Shown here: one piece after another, positions 31,535 through 42,720 of the stretch
Layout: each line of letters opens with the position of its first letter
How positions within the stretch are numbered: position 1 is the first letter of the stretch
Source: Metellina segmentata
Lineage: Eukaryota; Arthropoda; Arachnida; Araneae; Tetragnathidae
DNA: 64,000 nt
Assembly (NCBI GenBank): GCA_947359465.1
Contig: OX375872.1
Coordinates: 2,028,395 to 2,092,394 of the forward strand
Reading direction: 5' to 3'
Made by a program: the position numbers and the translations under genes
The notes under the pieces: generated by a model
The model's input: the letters and a program-made list of their open reading frames with translations, nothing else
Told to the model about the DNA's origin: nothing
Database searches by the model: none

Positions 31535-32939
31535 CACTGCTGTTTGTAAAAAATGCAACATCATGAAGGAATCATCCGAATGAAATGAAATTTGCAGCAA
31601 ATGTCAATAATAGAATGTTATGCAAAGTAGTAAAGTTTTAGAGCCACCATGCATGCGTGGTGTGAGAAGCGCCCTCTGAACTGATGCTAAAAGCATATAA
31701 ATAGAGGGCTGTAGCGGGACGTTGAAAATAGTACATGGTTATATTTTAGTGGCGAACGTTTAGTGAGACCTAAGTTTGCCTCCACGACGAAATAGGATGA
31801 AATTTCAAAAATTTACGGAGTTTGAACGGAGGGAGAATCATCGGCCTTCGTGAAGGAGGATTTTCCTATCGCGCAATAGCAACTCGTGTGCAGCGGAACA
31901 GTTCCACGGTGATGCGAGTTTGGAAGCAGTGAACCGGCGAACACCGGACAATTCGAAAAATTGGGAGTGGACGACGGAAGGTGACGTTAGCGCGCGATGA
32001 TAGACACCTGGTCCACATGACGGTGAATGACTGTACACCTTCCTACAGGCAGTTGGCAGCAGTTTGGTCTACTGCTATAGGTGTAATAATGTCGGCTTCG
32101 TTAATTCGCCGACGTCTGCTGCACCGTGGACTGCGTGCAAGGATTCCTTTATACAGGATTCCCCTCACGCCAAACCATCAACGGCTGCGTCTGCAATGGG
32201 ATCATGAGCACAGAGCCTGGCGGGCTGATTGGCAGCAACAAATCCCGCTTTAATGTGTGGAACCATGATGGCCGCATTCATGTTAGACGCTAGGCCGGTG
32301 AACGCTGCCTTCCAGAGTGCGTTATCGAACGTCATAATTACCGAACACCCGGAGTTATGGTCTGGGGTGCGATTTCGTATCAGGTACGATCTCTGCTGCT
32401 ACGAATTGAGGGTAATCTGAATAGCAACATGTACGTCCGTGAAGTGCTAGAGCCCGAAGTCGTTCCCTTCCTTCAAGGCATCCCTGGAGCTATCTTTCAA
32501 CATGACAATGCACGCACACATGTTGCAAGGAATGTTCGATACTTCTTTTCAGCCCAACACATGCAGCTTCTTCCTTGGCCTGCTTATTCGCCGGATATGT
32601 CGCCTGTTGAGCATGTGTGGGATTTGGTTGGTCGGCCTCTCGCTCGTGATCCGCGTCCTACAGCTTCAAAAGACGAACTTTGGGTGCGCATACAAACAAA
32701 ATGGAATTCTCTTTCACAAGCAGGCATTCAATATAGGTTTTACTCCATGCCACGTCGTATAGCAGCACTTATTGCAGCGCGTGATGGCTACACCAAATAC
32801 TAATTTCGGACACTTCATATAGTTTTTTTGCTTTAAAAATTTATTCATTCATTTGTACTAATACAAGCCATTTGTTTATTAAATTTCATTTAATTCTGAT
32901 GACTCCTTCATGGTGCTGCATTTTTTACAAACAGCAGTA
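31535..32939 (+). mobile_element. Tc1-like transposon, second family, copy 1
   Basis: The left end CACTGCTGTTTGTAAAAAAT and the inverted right end differ at the outermost base and few others over about 35 bases, including ATGAAGGA. TA flanks lie at 31533-31534 and 32940-32941. It is the same family as the minus-strand copy at 40435-41847, including the TATAAATAGAGGGC-like leader before the gene. The transposase is broken. Confidence 0.9.
31776..32803 (+). pseudogene. Tc1-type transposase, broken
   Basis: Aligned by eye with the sister copy at 40570-41606, this gene has lost its start (TTG at 31776 where the sister has ATG). It has early frameshifts and a deletion or scramble between about 32240 and 32350 that removes the first catalytic motif. 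The open block 32357-32803 keeps MVWGAISYQ, FQHDNARTHVARNVR (second Asp), YSPDMSPVEHVWDLVGR (Glu) and the C-terminus AARDGYTKY. It is non-functional. Confidence 0.88.
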
Positions 32940-33099
32940 TAGTTCCTAATCTAGCCATGTAACCAATATTCAATAATTTTACTTTGGAGTTGTCATTTAA
33001 GGAGCATGTCATGTGGGGTAACTTGAGCCGTTACTTGATCGGATCCGTCGGGGGCCCAGAGCCATTACGTGCCCCCAGACCCACGGTGGCTGTCAGAGG

Positions 33100-33934
33100 C
33101 CCAGACATTTCCATTTATTTACCAAGATGCCTCAAACTAATAATTATATCTCCCAGCTGAAAGCAGTACGCCAAGAACTTCTGGAAATGGTTTTTGTACA
33201 TTTCTCTGGAACCTTTTGAACCTTTGAAAAAAGATTGCAAGGTGAACAGAGAAGCAGACGAATGGAAGCATACTTTGAATGGTAGTTCAATTAACCATGT
33301 TAATTTCCTTGAAATTGTTTCATTTGGATGCAGTAATAGCTAAAAGTTAACAACAACAGGCTATAGAAGCTGCTGAGAACAAAGTAGCGGAAGTTTTTTT
33401 AGTAGCAACACAATCCTGAAAATGATTGAAATCCTGGTTGTAAAAATGAAAGATATCAACAAATATAAAGTTCTCGATTCACATCAATAGACGTTTCGGG
33501 CAGCGATCAGTGTGCATTTGTATATAAAAGGAGATGAAGTATTTGAAAGTGTCTATTGTCTTTAAAATGTGTTACATCAACTAGAGCTGATAATATTTGT
33601 ATTTCTTTGAAAAATATTTTAAAAGAAGTGGATTTACCAATTGAAGACAGTGTGACCTTTGTTGGAGCATCGAATATGAGAGGACCATATAATGGCCAAA
33701 ATATGAGATAGAATACCAAATCATATACATACGGGGTACTATGCTCATGTTTTGAACTTAGTTCTTTCGGACAGTTTCTGCCCCTTACGATCACTTTTTT
33801 TGGTCTGCTACAGGAAACTCGAGGTTTTTTTTTAAATCTCTGAAGCAAAAATATCAGGACCATCATACAAGTTGAAAGCTATTGGGGCTACACAAAAGTA
33901 ATGTCTGCATAAACAATTTTGAAAGGATTTATGA
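33100..33934 (+). pseudogene. ZMYM1-like hAT transposase remnant, 5' part
   Basis: Frame-broken plus-strand pieces include NHVNFLEIVSFG (about 33292), TRADNICISLKNILKEVDL then VTFVGASNMRGPYNGQ (33580-33700), and YYAHVLNLVLSDSF (about 33738-33780). These are the segments that in ZMYM1-like hAT transposases surround the second catalytic Asp (DGAxNM-type; here ASNM) and the AH.LNLVL motif. Many stops are present. The gypsy LTR element begins right after, and the 3' part of the same kind of gene resumes at 39023. A GC-rich stretch at 33045-33105 (GGGGGCCCAGAGCC) may be terminal-repeat debris. Confidence 0.75.
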
Positions 33935-33939
33935 CTGGG

Positions 33940-34178
33940 TGAGGTGCCTACTCAACTCCTCTCGAGATGGCGCTGCGATCAAGCAGACCAGCAATGCGAG
34001 ATTTCAAAAGCCAGTTGGTACTCGAAACCTGAGGAACACCGCTTGACTTTCTGTTGCTACACATGTACGAATTCATGTGTTCAAAACTTTAATTTTAAAA
34101 TGCATTTTTGTGTTTCATCTTTTTGTATATTCTTAAGTGAAGAATAAATTTTATGTGGTAGTTATATCTAATACCTCA
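33940..34178 (+). repeat. 5' LTR
   Basis: This matches the 3' LTR over almost its whole length, for example GATGGCGCTGCGATCAAGCA and TTTATGTGGTAGTTATATCT. A polyadenylation-like GAATAAA is at about 34141. It is followed after two bases by TGGTGACCGGACAATT, the likely primer-binding region. Differences from the 3' copy are a few short indels and substitutions. Confidence 0.9.
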
Positions 34179-34384
34179 TTTGGTGACCGGACAATTTTCA
34201 ACGAAGCCTTCTGATACAAAAGGTTACAACCCTGCATGACCGCTCTACACAAAGGTATGTGCTATTTTTGTTATATTCACGGAATGCTCTGGCCAATTGC
34301 TATTTAACTTAGTTATATTCCTAAGTTTAACTTAGTTAAATTCATACGAACTTCATAGGTATTAATTGTCTTTCCTATCATTAT

Positions 34385-34436
34385 CCCCGTTGTGTAGCTC
34401 TAGTACGACGTTAACTAAAAATTACCATTACCATTA
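34385..34436 (+). mobile_element. 5'-truncated SINE inside the LTR element
   Basis: Only the SINE tail is present (CCCGTTGTGTAGCTCTAGTA then CGACGTTAACTAAAAATTACC and further ATTACC units). It is flanked by the exact 11-base duplication CCTATCATTAT (34374-34384 and 34437-34447), so it arrived as a 5'-truncated insertion. Confidence 0.88.
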
Positions 34437-34464
34437 CCTATCATTATCATTAGGGCTCGTTACA

Positions 34465-34740
34465 ATGACAAATGCCGAGACCGGTACAATAGAAACTGTT
34501 TCTAGAGTAGCAGTGAACACATATGGTAACATATCTGTCTGGTTCGTTCAGGTAGAAGCAAATTTCGCGGTCGCGCAGATAACTGACGACGTAACAAAAT
34601 ACAACTATATGCTAGCAGCCATTGACCCTCAGTGCCGTTACTGATTTAATACTAAAACCGCCAGAAGAAGATAAATATCTAGCATTAAAAAATAGACTTG
34701 GTCAAGAACTTTGAGATTCACAGTCCCAACAAAGCTTTTG
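34465..34740 (+). pseudogene. Gypsy gag, broken
   Basis: The start ATG at 34465 follows the SINE tail. The frame gives SVWFVQVEANFAVAQITDD then TKYNYMLAAID, the usual N-terminal Gag core of arthropod gypsy elements. A frameshift near 34635 moves the reading into VTDLILKPPEEDKY and beyond. It then decays. The homologous gag fragment at 42044 has FWFVQEENAFLLSNITRDE at the same place. Confidence 0.8.
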
Positions 34741-35466
34741 TCTGACCTTCCATTGGGTGATAAAAAAAACCATCCGTGTTACTCCGAGTTGAGTAATTTT
34801 TAAAAACCATATGGCTAGAACGCTTGCCCACCCATACTCAGGGCATCCTCTGCCGAATTAACAGACAAAATCAACAAAACTGAACCCACAGTTTACTCTC
34901 CAATCTTCACAGAGCGAAAGAAACACAATAACTGAATTACAAAAGCAGCTCTAAGCATCCAAATGGCGGAACTATCCAAAAAAGGTCCAAGGCGTACTTT
35001 TTTTTTCGCAGTAGGTCGCATTACCGAGATCAATCCCATCACAGACATCCGTACACCGGAACATAACCACAGATAGTCTGGATTTTATTTTCACCATGAT
35101 AAATTCGGTAGAAACGTTGTTCTTATGATAATACTAAAAAAAACTGATAGCCATGTCAACACGCGAAACACCCGTTGGCTTAGCAGCATTAAAGCAGTGC
35201 AGATTGTATGTCTATGATAAAAACTCTGGTTTAAAATTTTTAATCGATAGTGGTAGCGATATTTTATGCATTCCAACACCGAAACATTCAAATAGACAAA
35301 ATAATTACCTTTATGCTGCCAACAATTTAAAAATACCAGTGTATGGTAGTAGGATTCTAGACCTTAATATCGGATTGCGCAGAACCTTTAGATGGTCATT
35401 CATAATAGCTAATGTCCCATATTAGGAGCAGACTTTTTAAGGAATTTTGCTCTCCTGCTAGATTTA

Positions 35467-35791
35467 GCCGACCAACCGGTATAGTGGTTAAGGTGTTAGC
35501 CTCTAGATCGGGAGGTTCCTGGTTCGAATCCGGGCATGGATGTTTGTAAACGTATGGTGTAGAGGCGGCTGGTGCACCTTAAATCTGTCGTGGCCGAAAG
35601 TCCTCACGTTGGGTTGGCGTGGAAGTTTGGAGAGTGGGGTGCCAGCTCAGGTGTTGCTTCGTCATCTGACCGTGGTTCAAAATTACGAAGTGTTGTCCTC
35701 GGATCTTTCCCTTAAGGGACTGATCCCGGACCGTAGTCAATAGCCCGTTGTGTTGCTCTAGTACGACGTTAACTAAAAAATTACCAAATTA
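35467..35791 (+). mobile_element. Full-length tRNA-derived SINE in the gypsy protease
   Basis: The head is tRNA-like: TATAGTGGTTAAGGTGTTAG (box A region) and GGTTCGAATCC (box B) at about 35521-35531. A body of about 230 bases follows, then GTACGACGTTAACTAAAAAA and TTACC units. The insertion is flanked by an exact 13-base duplication, CCTGCTAGATTTA (35454-35466 and 35792-35804). The protease reading frame continues across the two flanks, so the SINE landed in an intact codon context. The SINE would have been moved by a LINE; none is visible in this window. Confidence 0.95.
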
Positions 35792-36387
35792 CCTGCTAGA
35801 TTTAAACACATTACAGCTAATTGACTCAGTGACCGGTTTAGCGACTAAAGGTGAATTAACTGTCACTGCTCAAACTCAAATCCAACTCATATCCGATTCA
35901 ATGTCTACCAAATGATTATTCCCAGAATTGCTAAACCCGATACCAAATTTTAAACGTACGATACAGCATTCCATAGAAACTAGCGGTCCTCCGGTATGCT
36001 CCACTTGCACCCTAAAATTTTAAAGGAGGTTCAAAAAGAGTTTCAATACCTTATTGAACCTTATGTATCCCCTATACATGTTGGGCCTAAAACTGACGGT
36101 ACTTATCGTGTCTGCGGCGATTACCTCACATCCATGATCTTACGAATATCCTTCACGAGAAGAAATCGTTTTCTAAGATTGACATTGTGAGAGCATATTT
36201 CCATATTCCGATGTACGAGAAAGACATACCTAAAACCGTGGTAACTACACCGTTCGGTAGTTTCGAATTTCTATTTGTCAACTTCGGACTGAAATGAAAC
36301 ATTCCAGCGGTTTATAAACGAAGTCTTAGTGAACCTACCTTTTGCCATTGCATATATTGACGATATACTCATTTTTTCCGATAAGGA

Positions 36388-36702
36388 TGGTAATGGTAAT
36401 TTTAGTTAACGTCGTACAAGAGCAACACAACGGGCTATCAACGACGGTCCGGGATCAGTCCCTTAAGGGAAAGATCCGAGGACAACACCTCGTAATTTTG
36501 AACCACGGTCAGATGACGAAGCAACACCTGAGCTGGCACCCCACTCTCCAAACTTCCACGCCAACCCAACGTGAGGACTTTCGGCCACGACAGATTTAAG
36601 GTGCACCAGCCGCCTCTACACCATACGCTTACAAACATCCATGCCCGGATTCGAACCAGGATCTAGAAGCTAACACCTTAACCACTATACCGGTTGGTCG
36701 GC
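36388..36702 (-). mobile_element. Full-length tRNA-derived SINE next to the gypsy RT active site
   Basis: Inverted relative to the previous SINE and closely similar to it. It is flanked by the exact 13-base duplication TTTCCGATAAGGA (36375-36387 and 36703-36715). It splits the reverse transcriptase just after the YIDD box (about 36355-36366). Head, box B (GGTTCGAATCC on the minus strand) and TTACC tail are complete. Confidence 0.95.
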
Positions 36703-38580
36703 TTTCCGATAAGGAATCCGATCATCTAGAACATATAAAACTGGTTCTAGAGAGATTGTCAAAATATGGACTTAATGTGAATATATCGAAAAGTTTATTT
36801 CTGTAAACACAAGTGTCATTTCTAGGTCACGAAATCCTTCCTACGGGAATTCGCCCGTTACAGGCCAAAGTGGATATCATTAGGCAATATCCCCGACCAC
36901 AGACACTAGCGCACCTTAAAAAATGGATTGGATTGTTGAATTACTTTCGAAGGTTTATCAAAAATACCGCAACCCTCCTAACTCCCTTAACAGATTTGTT
37001 ACGAATTCATCGCCAATTGTATTTTGAAGCAGCAAAACTAGCTCTAGACGCAACACTCGTGTTTCCTAGTCAGGAACTCGCGTTACATTCGGACGTCAGT
37101 GATTTCGGCTCAACACTAAGTTTAAAAGAAGCTTCTCGTCGCCTAAATGCTGCACGATATTCCAGTTTTGATCGCGAACTGTTAGCGATCCACGAAGGCA
37201 TTTTAGATATTTTCTCGAAGCCGGAGAATGCACAATATACACAGATCATAAACCAATTGTTTTCGCTTTCAGAAAGAGACAATTACACAAACAGACAAAG
37301 TCGGTGGTTGTCCTTTATATCGGAATTTACAATCGATATAGTGTTTTTAAACGGGAATAAAAACGACGCACCAGACGCCCTATCTCGGATAAACGAAATT
37401 CGAATGCCAACTACTATCGATTATAATACACTTCGCGCCGATCAACAAAGCGATCCCAAGCTTCTGAAATTAACAAAGGATAATAATTCAAGTTTAGACC
37501 TTAAATTAATAGCCATGCCTGACGACGCTAGCGAAATATATTGTGACATTTCTACGGGAAAAGCACGACCGTATTTAACATCCGATTTTAGAAAGCAAAT
37601 ATTTTTAAACGTACACCAACTCGCCCACCCGGGAATCAAGGGTACTCTAAACCTAGTACGTAAACGTTTTATTTGGCCCTCCCTTTCAAAAGACTGTCTA
37701 ATTTGGGCTCGAGAATGTTTGGACTGCCAGCATTCAAAAATATTTAAGCACACACGAACCGAATTAGGAAAATTTGACCTCCCTACAGACAGATTCTCCC
37801 ATATCCATTTCGATCTAATAGGACCTTTGCCAGAATCTAATAACAAAAATTATTGCTTAACTGTAATTGATAGAGCAACGCGATGGCCAGAAGCATATCC
37901 GTTGAACAGCACAGACCGTTGCTCGTACCCTCCTATCAGAATGGATTGCGCGGCCCAGAGAGAATCACCTCTGACAGGCAATTCGAATCTGCACTTTTTA
38001 GACAACTTGCTGAACTCATAGGTGCCGAGAAGTATAGAACTTCACCCTCAAAGCAACGGCCTAATCGAAAATTGGCACAGACCTCTAAAATGTGCTCTTA
38101 AAGCCAAACGAACTGAAAAATGGACTGAAAAATGGACTGAAGTGCTACCTATAATCCTGTTGGGTTTTCGACTAAAAACTGATATCAACGTTTCCCCTGC
38201 AGAGCTGGTATTTGGTTCGACTACCCGGAGACTTTTTCCATCGTGTCATTAAAAGTCCTGGAAAAATAATTCAGCGACTCAGATATAGTTTTCACAATTT
38301 CCACCGACTAGATCGCATCATACTGTGAAACCGTCTGTTTCTCAAGACTTCCAAACATGTACACACGTGTTTATACGCAAAGCCCTGCAACCGCCATATG
38401 ATGTCATTAAACGTTCTACTAAGTACTTTAAACTGCTGATCAAAGGTAAAACTGCGAACATTTCACTCGACGTGACCCCACCAATAACGAAACCTATGAC
38501 TTTGCTTGCACCGAGAACTGTCCGTTTTCCAGATCGCTTTGCTAACTAACATCGATTTGAATTGATCGTTGTTACTAGAG

Positions 38581-38811
38581 GAAGGGTGCCTACTCAACTC
38601 CTCTCGAGATGGCGCTGCGATCAAGCAGACCAGCAATGCGAGATTTCAAAAGCCAGTTGGTACCTGAGGAACACCGCTTGACTTTCTGTTGCTACACATG
38701 TACGAATTCATGTTCAAAACTTTAATTTTAAAATACATTTTTATGTTTCATCTTTTTGTATATTCTTAAGTGAAGAATAAATTTTATGTGGTAGTTATAT
38801 CTAATACCTCA
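38581..38811 (+). repeat. 3' LTR
   Basis: Direct copy of 33940-34178, preceded by purine-rich AGAGGAAGGG and followed by the CTGGG target duplication. The first few bases differ from the 5' LTR start (TGAGGTGCC there, GAAGGGTGCC here). Confidence 0.9.
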
Positions 38812-38816
38812 CTGGG

Positions 38817-39379
38817 TATCACCAAAGTCGAGAACTTCATCACAGCAACCCCCAAACAATGTTTTTTTACGAACTTACTGTTGCATTACATACGATATAA
38901 TTGAAGACACGATATACGATATACGAAGGTACGATATAATTGAATTATTACAATAGCTTTGATTTTCTTTAAAGTTCCCTTGTCGGATTACCTACAAATA
39001 AAAATTTACATTATGCTCATTTGTGGAGTCGGCTGTCTCAAGACTCAAAGATGTTAGAGATAAATTGATTATTGAGGAGTTGAAAGAAAGAGTGGAAGAA
39101 TCTTCCAATAAAGAATTATTAGAAGATATAAATATAGATATTAAGAGCATGGATTCAGAAAAGTGTGTGAATGAGAAGGGTAAACATCCACCAAAGGATG
39201 AGTTACGAATTTATAGATATAATAGGGTTGGGGAAAATAGAATAGTGGATACTATTATACAAACCATGGAAAAAAGATTCCCAACGCATAAAAATCTTTA
39301 CTTAGATATGGGTTTGTTTGATCCGAAAAGATTTGCCTATACGAAATTTGACCAGTTGCCTATAAATGCGATTTGATTC
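38817..39379 (+). pseudogene. ZMYM1-like hAT transposase remnant, 3' part
   Basis: The open block 39023-39376 gives SAVSRLKDVRDKLIIEEL, later RIYRYNRVGENRIVDTII, then MEKRFPTHKNLYLDMGLFD and PKRFAYTKFDQLP. In ZMYM1-like hAT transposases this is the region after the RW block, ending near a short helical tail. The 5' part lies at 33100-33934, on the other side of the LTR element, so both are probably one gene split by the insertion. About 200 bases after the LTR do not read as protein. The hATC dimerisation part is not seen. Confidence 0.7.
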
Positions 39380-39984
39380 CTTCTTTGAATATCCTTGGAT
39401 GAAGATTATAATACTGAATATGAGGATGACGTTTTACTCCATGTAGTTTAAAAAATCAATGTTTCAACTGCATCATTCATGCATCATTCATGCATCATTT
39501 CATGCATTGGGAATAATAATTGAATTCAATATGTTCAGTCTCCAATATACCGAAATATACAAAGTACATACCTTTAACGCAAGTAAGCTGTGAAAATTGG
39601 TTTCGAAATTAAAGTTTATTAAAAATAGACTTAGAACATCTATGACAAATGAAACTACGGAAGCATTTGTCTTGATGCAAACAGTGAGATATTTTAAGCA
39701 CCATCGAAAGAGATTTTGTAATCAGCAAACTCTGTGTGAATCAAGTTACAAATGAAGCGTCTTCTAGTTCTATGAGGATACTGAAAAATTTCAAATGTAC
39801 AAATAACTCGACTTTATACAGATGATTTTAGGATTGTAAGACAGTAGGGACAGCAGTTCTTTATTGTGATCCACTAAATGTGCATAGACAATTATAGTAT
39901 ATAAAGTTAGTTTATTTTTAGATCCATTCAAAGAAAATGTTATTAGGAATTTTATTCTTAGAAAATTACCACTTTCTAGAATAT
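39380..39984. other. No recognisable gene; short tandem motif
   Basis: An 11-base motif like ATCATTCATGC repeats three times near 39467-39506. Otherwise the stretch is AT-rich and unrecognised. Confidence 0.5.
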
Positions 39985-40338
39985 TCAAATCTCTACTATT
40001 ATAAAAGGAAGTGTTTGTCTGTCTGTCGCAAAATCCTGACGATTCTATGGCACTTGCAGCAATGAGATTTGGCCCACAGGTAGTCCGAATTTTTTGAAAT
40101 TTAAAAATTCAATCCAGAATATTTTAAAATGAATTTAATGAAATTTAATCATTATTGAATGCTACAGCATAGAAGAGATCACATATTCTTGATTCATTGC
40201 TTTCATTTCTGTTTTGATTTGGATCGGAGGAATAATTTTACAGCCAGACTATAAAAACAAACAATCTCTTAACTGGAGTCAATAAGTTCTTTTTCTATCT
40301 CCTAGACCGTTAAAGATAGAGTACAAATTTCAGTGGTA
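39985..40338. repeat. Second copy of the dispersed repeat seen at 9.9 kb
   Basis: Starts CTCTACTATTATAAAAGGAA and follows the 9865-10240 copy in order: TCCTGAC, ATGGCACTTGCAG, GATTTGGC, CAGGTAG, AATTTTTTG, then GGAATAATTTT, then CTCCTAGACCGTTAAAGATA. The two are clearly related but diverged. Class unknown. Confidence 0.65.
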
Positions 40339-40434
40339 TATAAATGTAACCGCATCTGCAGAGAAGAGAGAACAGACTACACCTGAATCGTACTCTGGCG
40401 CGTTTGGTATTCTCGATGTATAGATTTGTATATA

Positions 40435-41847
40435 CGCTGCTGTTTGTAAAAATGCTACACCATGAAGGAATCATCAGAATTAAATGTAATTTAATACACA
40501 AACGGCTTGTATTAGCACAAATAAATGAATAAATTTTCAAAGCAAAAAAACAATATTAAGTGTTTGAAATCAGTATTTGGTGTAGACACCACGCGCTGCA
40601 ATAAGTGCTGCTATACGATGTGGCATGGAGTGAAACAGATGTTGAATGTCTGCTTGTGAAAGAGAATTCCATTTTGTTTGTATGCGCACCCAAAGTTCGT
40701 CTTTTGAAGCTGTAGGCCGCAGATCACGAGCGAGACGCCGACCAACCAAATCCCGCGCATGCTCAATAGGCGACATATCCGGCGAATAAGCAGGCAAAGG
40801 AAGAAGTTGCATGTGTAGGGCTGAAAAGAAGTCTCGAACATTCCTTGCAACATGTGTGCGTGCATTATCCTCTTGAAAAATAGCTCCAGGGATTCCTTGA
40901 AGGAAGGGAACGACTTCGGGCTCTAGTACTTCACGGACGTACCTGTTGCTATTCAGATTTCCCTCAGTTCGTAGCAGCTGAGATCGTCCATGATACGACA
41001 TCGCACCCCAGGCAATAACTCCGGGTGTTCGGCCACTATGACGTTCGATAACGTACTCTGGAAGGCAGCGTTCACCGGCATAGCGTCTAACACGAATGCG
41101 GCCATCATGGTTCCATAAATTAAAGCGGGATTCGTCATAAAAGACAACTTGTTGCCTATCAGCCCTCCAGGCTCTGTGCTCATGATCCCATTGCAGACGG
41201 AGCCGTCGATGGTTTGGTGTGAGGTGGATCCTGTATAAAGGAACCCTTGCATGCAGTCCACGGTGCAGCAGACGTCGGCGAATTGACGAAGCCGAGATTT
41301 GTATATCTGTAGCAGAAGACCAAACTGCTGCCAACTGACTGAAGGAAGGTGTACGGTCATTCAACGCCATGTGGACCAGGTGTCTAGCATCGCGCTCAGA
41401 CGTCGCCTTCCGTCGTCCACTCCCAGTTTTTCGATTTGGTTGTCCGGTGCTCGTCGGTCCACTGCTTCTTCGGAACTGTTCCGCTGCACACGAGTTGCTA
41501 TTGCGCGATAGGAAAATCCTCCTTCACGAAGGCCGATGATTTCCCCCCCCCCCCGTTCAAATTCTGTAAGTTGTTGAAATTTCACCCTATTTCGTAGTGG
41601 AGGCATACTTAAGTCCCACTAAACGTTCGCCACTAAAAAATAACCATGTACGATTTTCAACGTCCCGCTACAGCCCTCTATTTATACGCTTTTAGCATCA
41701 GTTCAGAGGGCGCTGCTCACACCACGCATGCGTGGTGGCTTTGAAACTTTACTACTTGGCATAACATCCTATAATTGACATTTGCTGCAAATTTCATTTC
41801 ATTCGAATGATTCCTTCATGGTGTTACATTTTTTACAAACAGCAGTG
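40435..41847 (-). mobile_element. Tc1-like transposon, second family, copy 2
   Basis: The ends read CGCTGCTGTTTGTAAAAATG and inverted CACTGCTGTTTGTAAAAAAT, with TA at 40433-40434 and 41848-41849. The length is 1413 bases. It is the same family as 31535-32939 in opposite orientation. Confidence 0.9.
40570..41606 (-). pseudogene. Tc1-type transposase, one or two frame breaks
   Basis: The start ATG is at 41606 (MPPLRNRVKFQQLTEFERGG). A run of 12 C at 41543-41554 sits in the early helix-turn-helix, where the sister copy has GGAGGGAGAATC-like sequence, and may have slipped. A frame change near 41400 leads into the long block 41370-40570. That block contains FYDESRFNLW (first Asp), FQEDNARTHVARNVR (second Asp), YSPDMSPIEHARDLVGRR (Glu) and the end GVYTKY. 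The catalytic triad is intact. The gene is close to complete but frame-broken. Confidence 0.88.
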
Positions 41848-42043
41848 TAGTAGTTAATTAATAACAAAAAATGTTGAATTTCGAAATCAGAATTATTATT
41901 TACCAAACCACGGTGCAATGGTGACTTTTACTCGCTACTAAGATACCACCAACAAAACGGTACTGTGCCTTTTTTTCATACATTTTATTGCATACTTGTC
42001 GGAAAGCATATTTCTTACCCTTTCTCTCTTGTTTATCTGAAAA

Positions 42044-42565
42044 ATGAATGAAAATAATACTTCCGAAATTTCACACGTCGAAAGAGTATCTCTAAAATTA
42101 CCACTATTTTGGCGCAGTAATCTTAAGTTTTGGTTCGTGCAAGAAGAAAATGCATTTCTTCTATCAAATATAACTCGCGATGAAACTAAATTTGCTAGCT
42201 TGATTGCGAATATCGATTCAGAAACGCTGTCGCACGTGTCGGATTTTCTGTTTAATCCACCGACAGAAACAAGTACGAATCTTTTAAAACACGCTTCATT
42301 GCTGAATTTTCTGACATAAATAAAGGTGCTAGATTATTCATTTCTGACAAATCGACTAACTATACGTACTTGATACGCAAATATTCTACACAAGCAATAC
42401 AACTTAATACTTTAAAACCTACGGAACGAAACACTTCAAATTATCCTTTAACCTTCGACGCTCGTTTGCTTGCGATTTCATACTCGCTGATGTCACGATA
42501 ATTGGAGCTGATGTTTTGACGCACTATGGACTCATTGTTGATCTCTCATTGACACTAATACGTCA
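42044..42565 (+). pseudogene. Second gypsy fragment: gag start and protease end
   Basis: 42044-42319 opens with a Gag N-terminus (ISHVERVSLKLPLFWRSNL, FWFVQEENAF, SNITRDETKFASLIANID). After about 150 degraded bases another frame gives NLRRSFACDFILADVTIIGA then DVLTHYGLIVDLSLT (about 42455-42560). This is the C-terminal end of a gypsy retropepsin. The middle of gag and the protease active site are missing, so it is an internally deleted relative of the element at 33940-38811. Confidence 0.8.
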
Positions 42566-42720
42566 TTAAAACTAATCTCGCTAGTTCTGTTCAAACATCT
42601 ATTTCCATTCGCTACTACGATCTTCTGTAAAAATGTTCTCATATTACCCAATAAAAAATCTGTAAAACTCTCTAATGTTCATCACATTCAAACATGAGGT
42701 CCTCCCGTTCATTATAGACC

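Larger units (their letters stand above)
35153..38549 (+). pseudogene. Gypsy pol (protease, RT, RNase H, integrase), broken
   Basis: Protease: FLIDSGSDILCIPTP (35239-35283) and GADFLRNFALLLDL, interrupted there by a SINE. Reverse transcriptase: PKTDGTYRVCGDY (36083 onward), KIDIVRAYFHIP-like sequence and AYIDDILIFSD (about 36352-36384), where a second SINE interrupts. RT connection: LGHEILPTGIRPLQAKV and FRRFIKNTATLLTPLTDL (36820-37000). RNase H remnants: SSFDRELLAIHEGI and FLNGNKNDAPDALSRI. Integrase: HQLAHPGIKGTLN and CLDCQ zinc-finger halves, HFDLIGPLPES (first Asp), TSDRQFES (second Asp) and GLIENWH (Glu). The open block 36813-38021 is the longest. Frame changes near 37890 and 38040 and others make it defective. 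The polypeptide would replicate and insert the element. Confidence 0.88.
33940..38811 (+). mobile_element. Ty3/gypsy LTR retrotransposon with target duplication and three SINE insertions
   Basis: Direct repeats of about 230-239 bases bound the element (33940-34178 and about 38581-38811). The sequence CTGGG precedes the left LTR (33935-33939) and follows the right one (38812-38816), a 5-base target duplication. The LTR begins TGAGG and ends CCTCA. Inside are gag, protease, reverse transcriptase, RNase H and integrase in the gypsy order. A purine-rich AGAGGAAGGG lies before the 3' LTR. Three SINEs (34385-34436, 35467-35791, 36388-36702) are inserted within it. Frameshifts make it defective. Confidence 0.93.

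Noticed and set aside
35467..35540. A tRNA gene with box A and box B
   Set aside because: The acceptor stem does not close and the tRNA-like part is followed by a conserved SINE body, a TTACC tail and a target duplication, so it is a SINE head.
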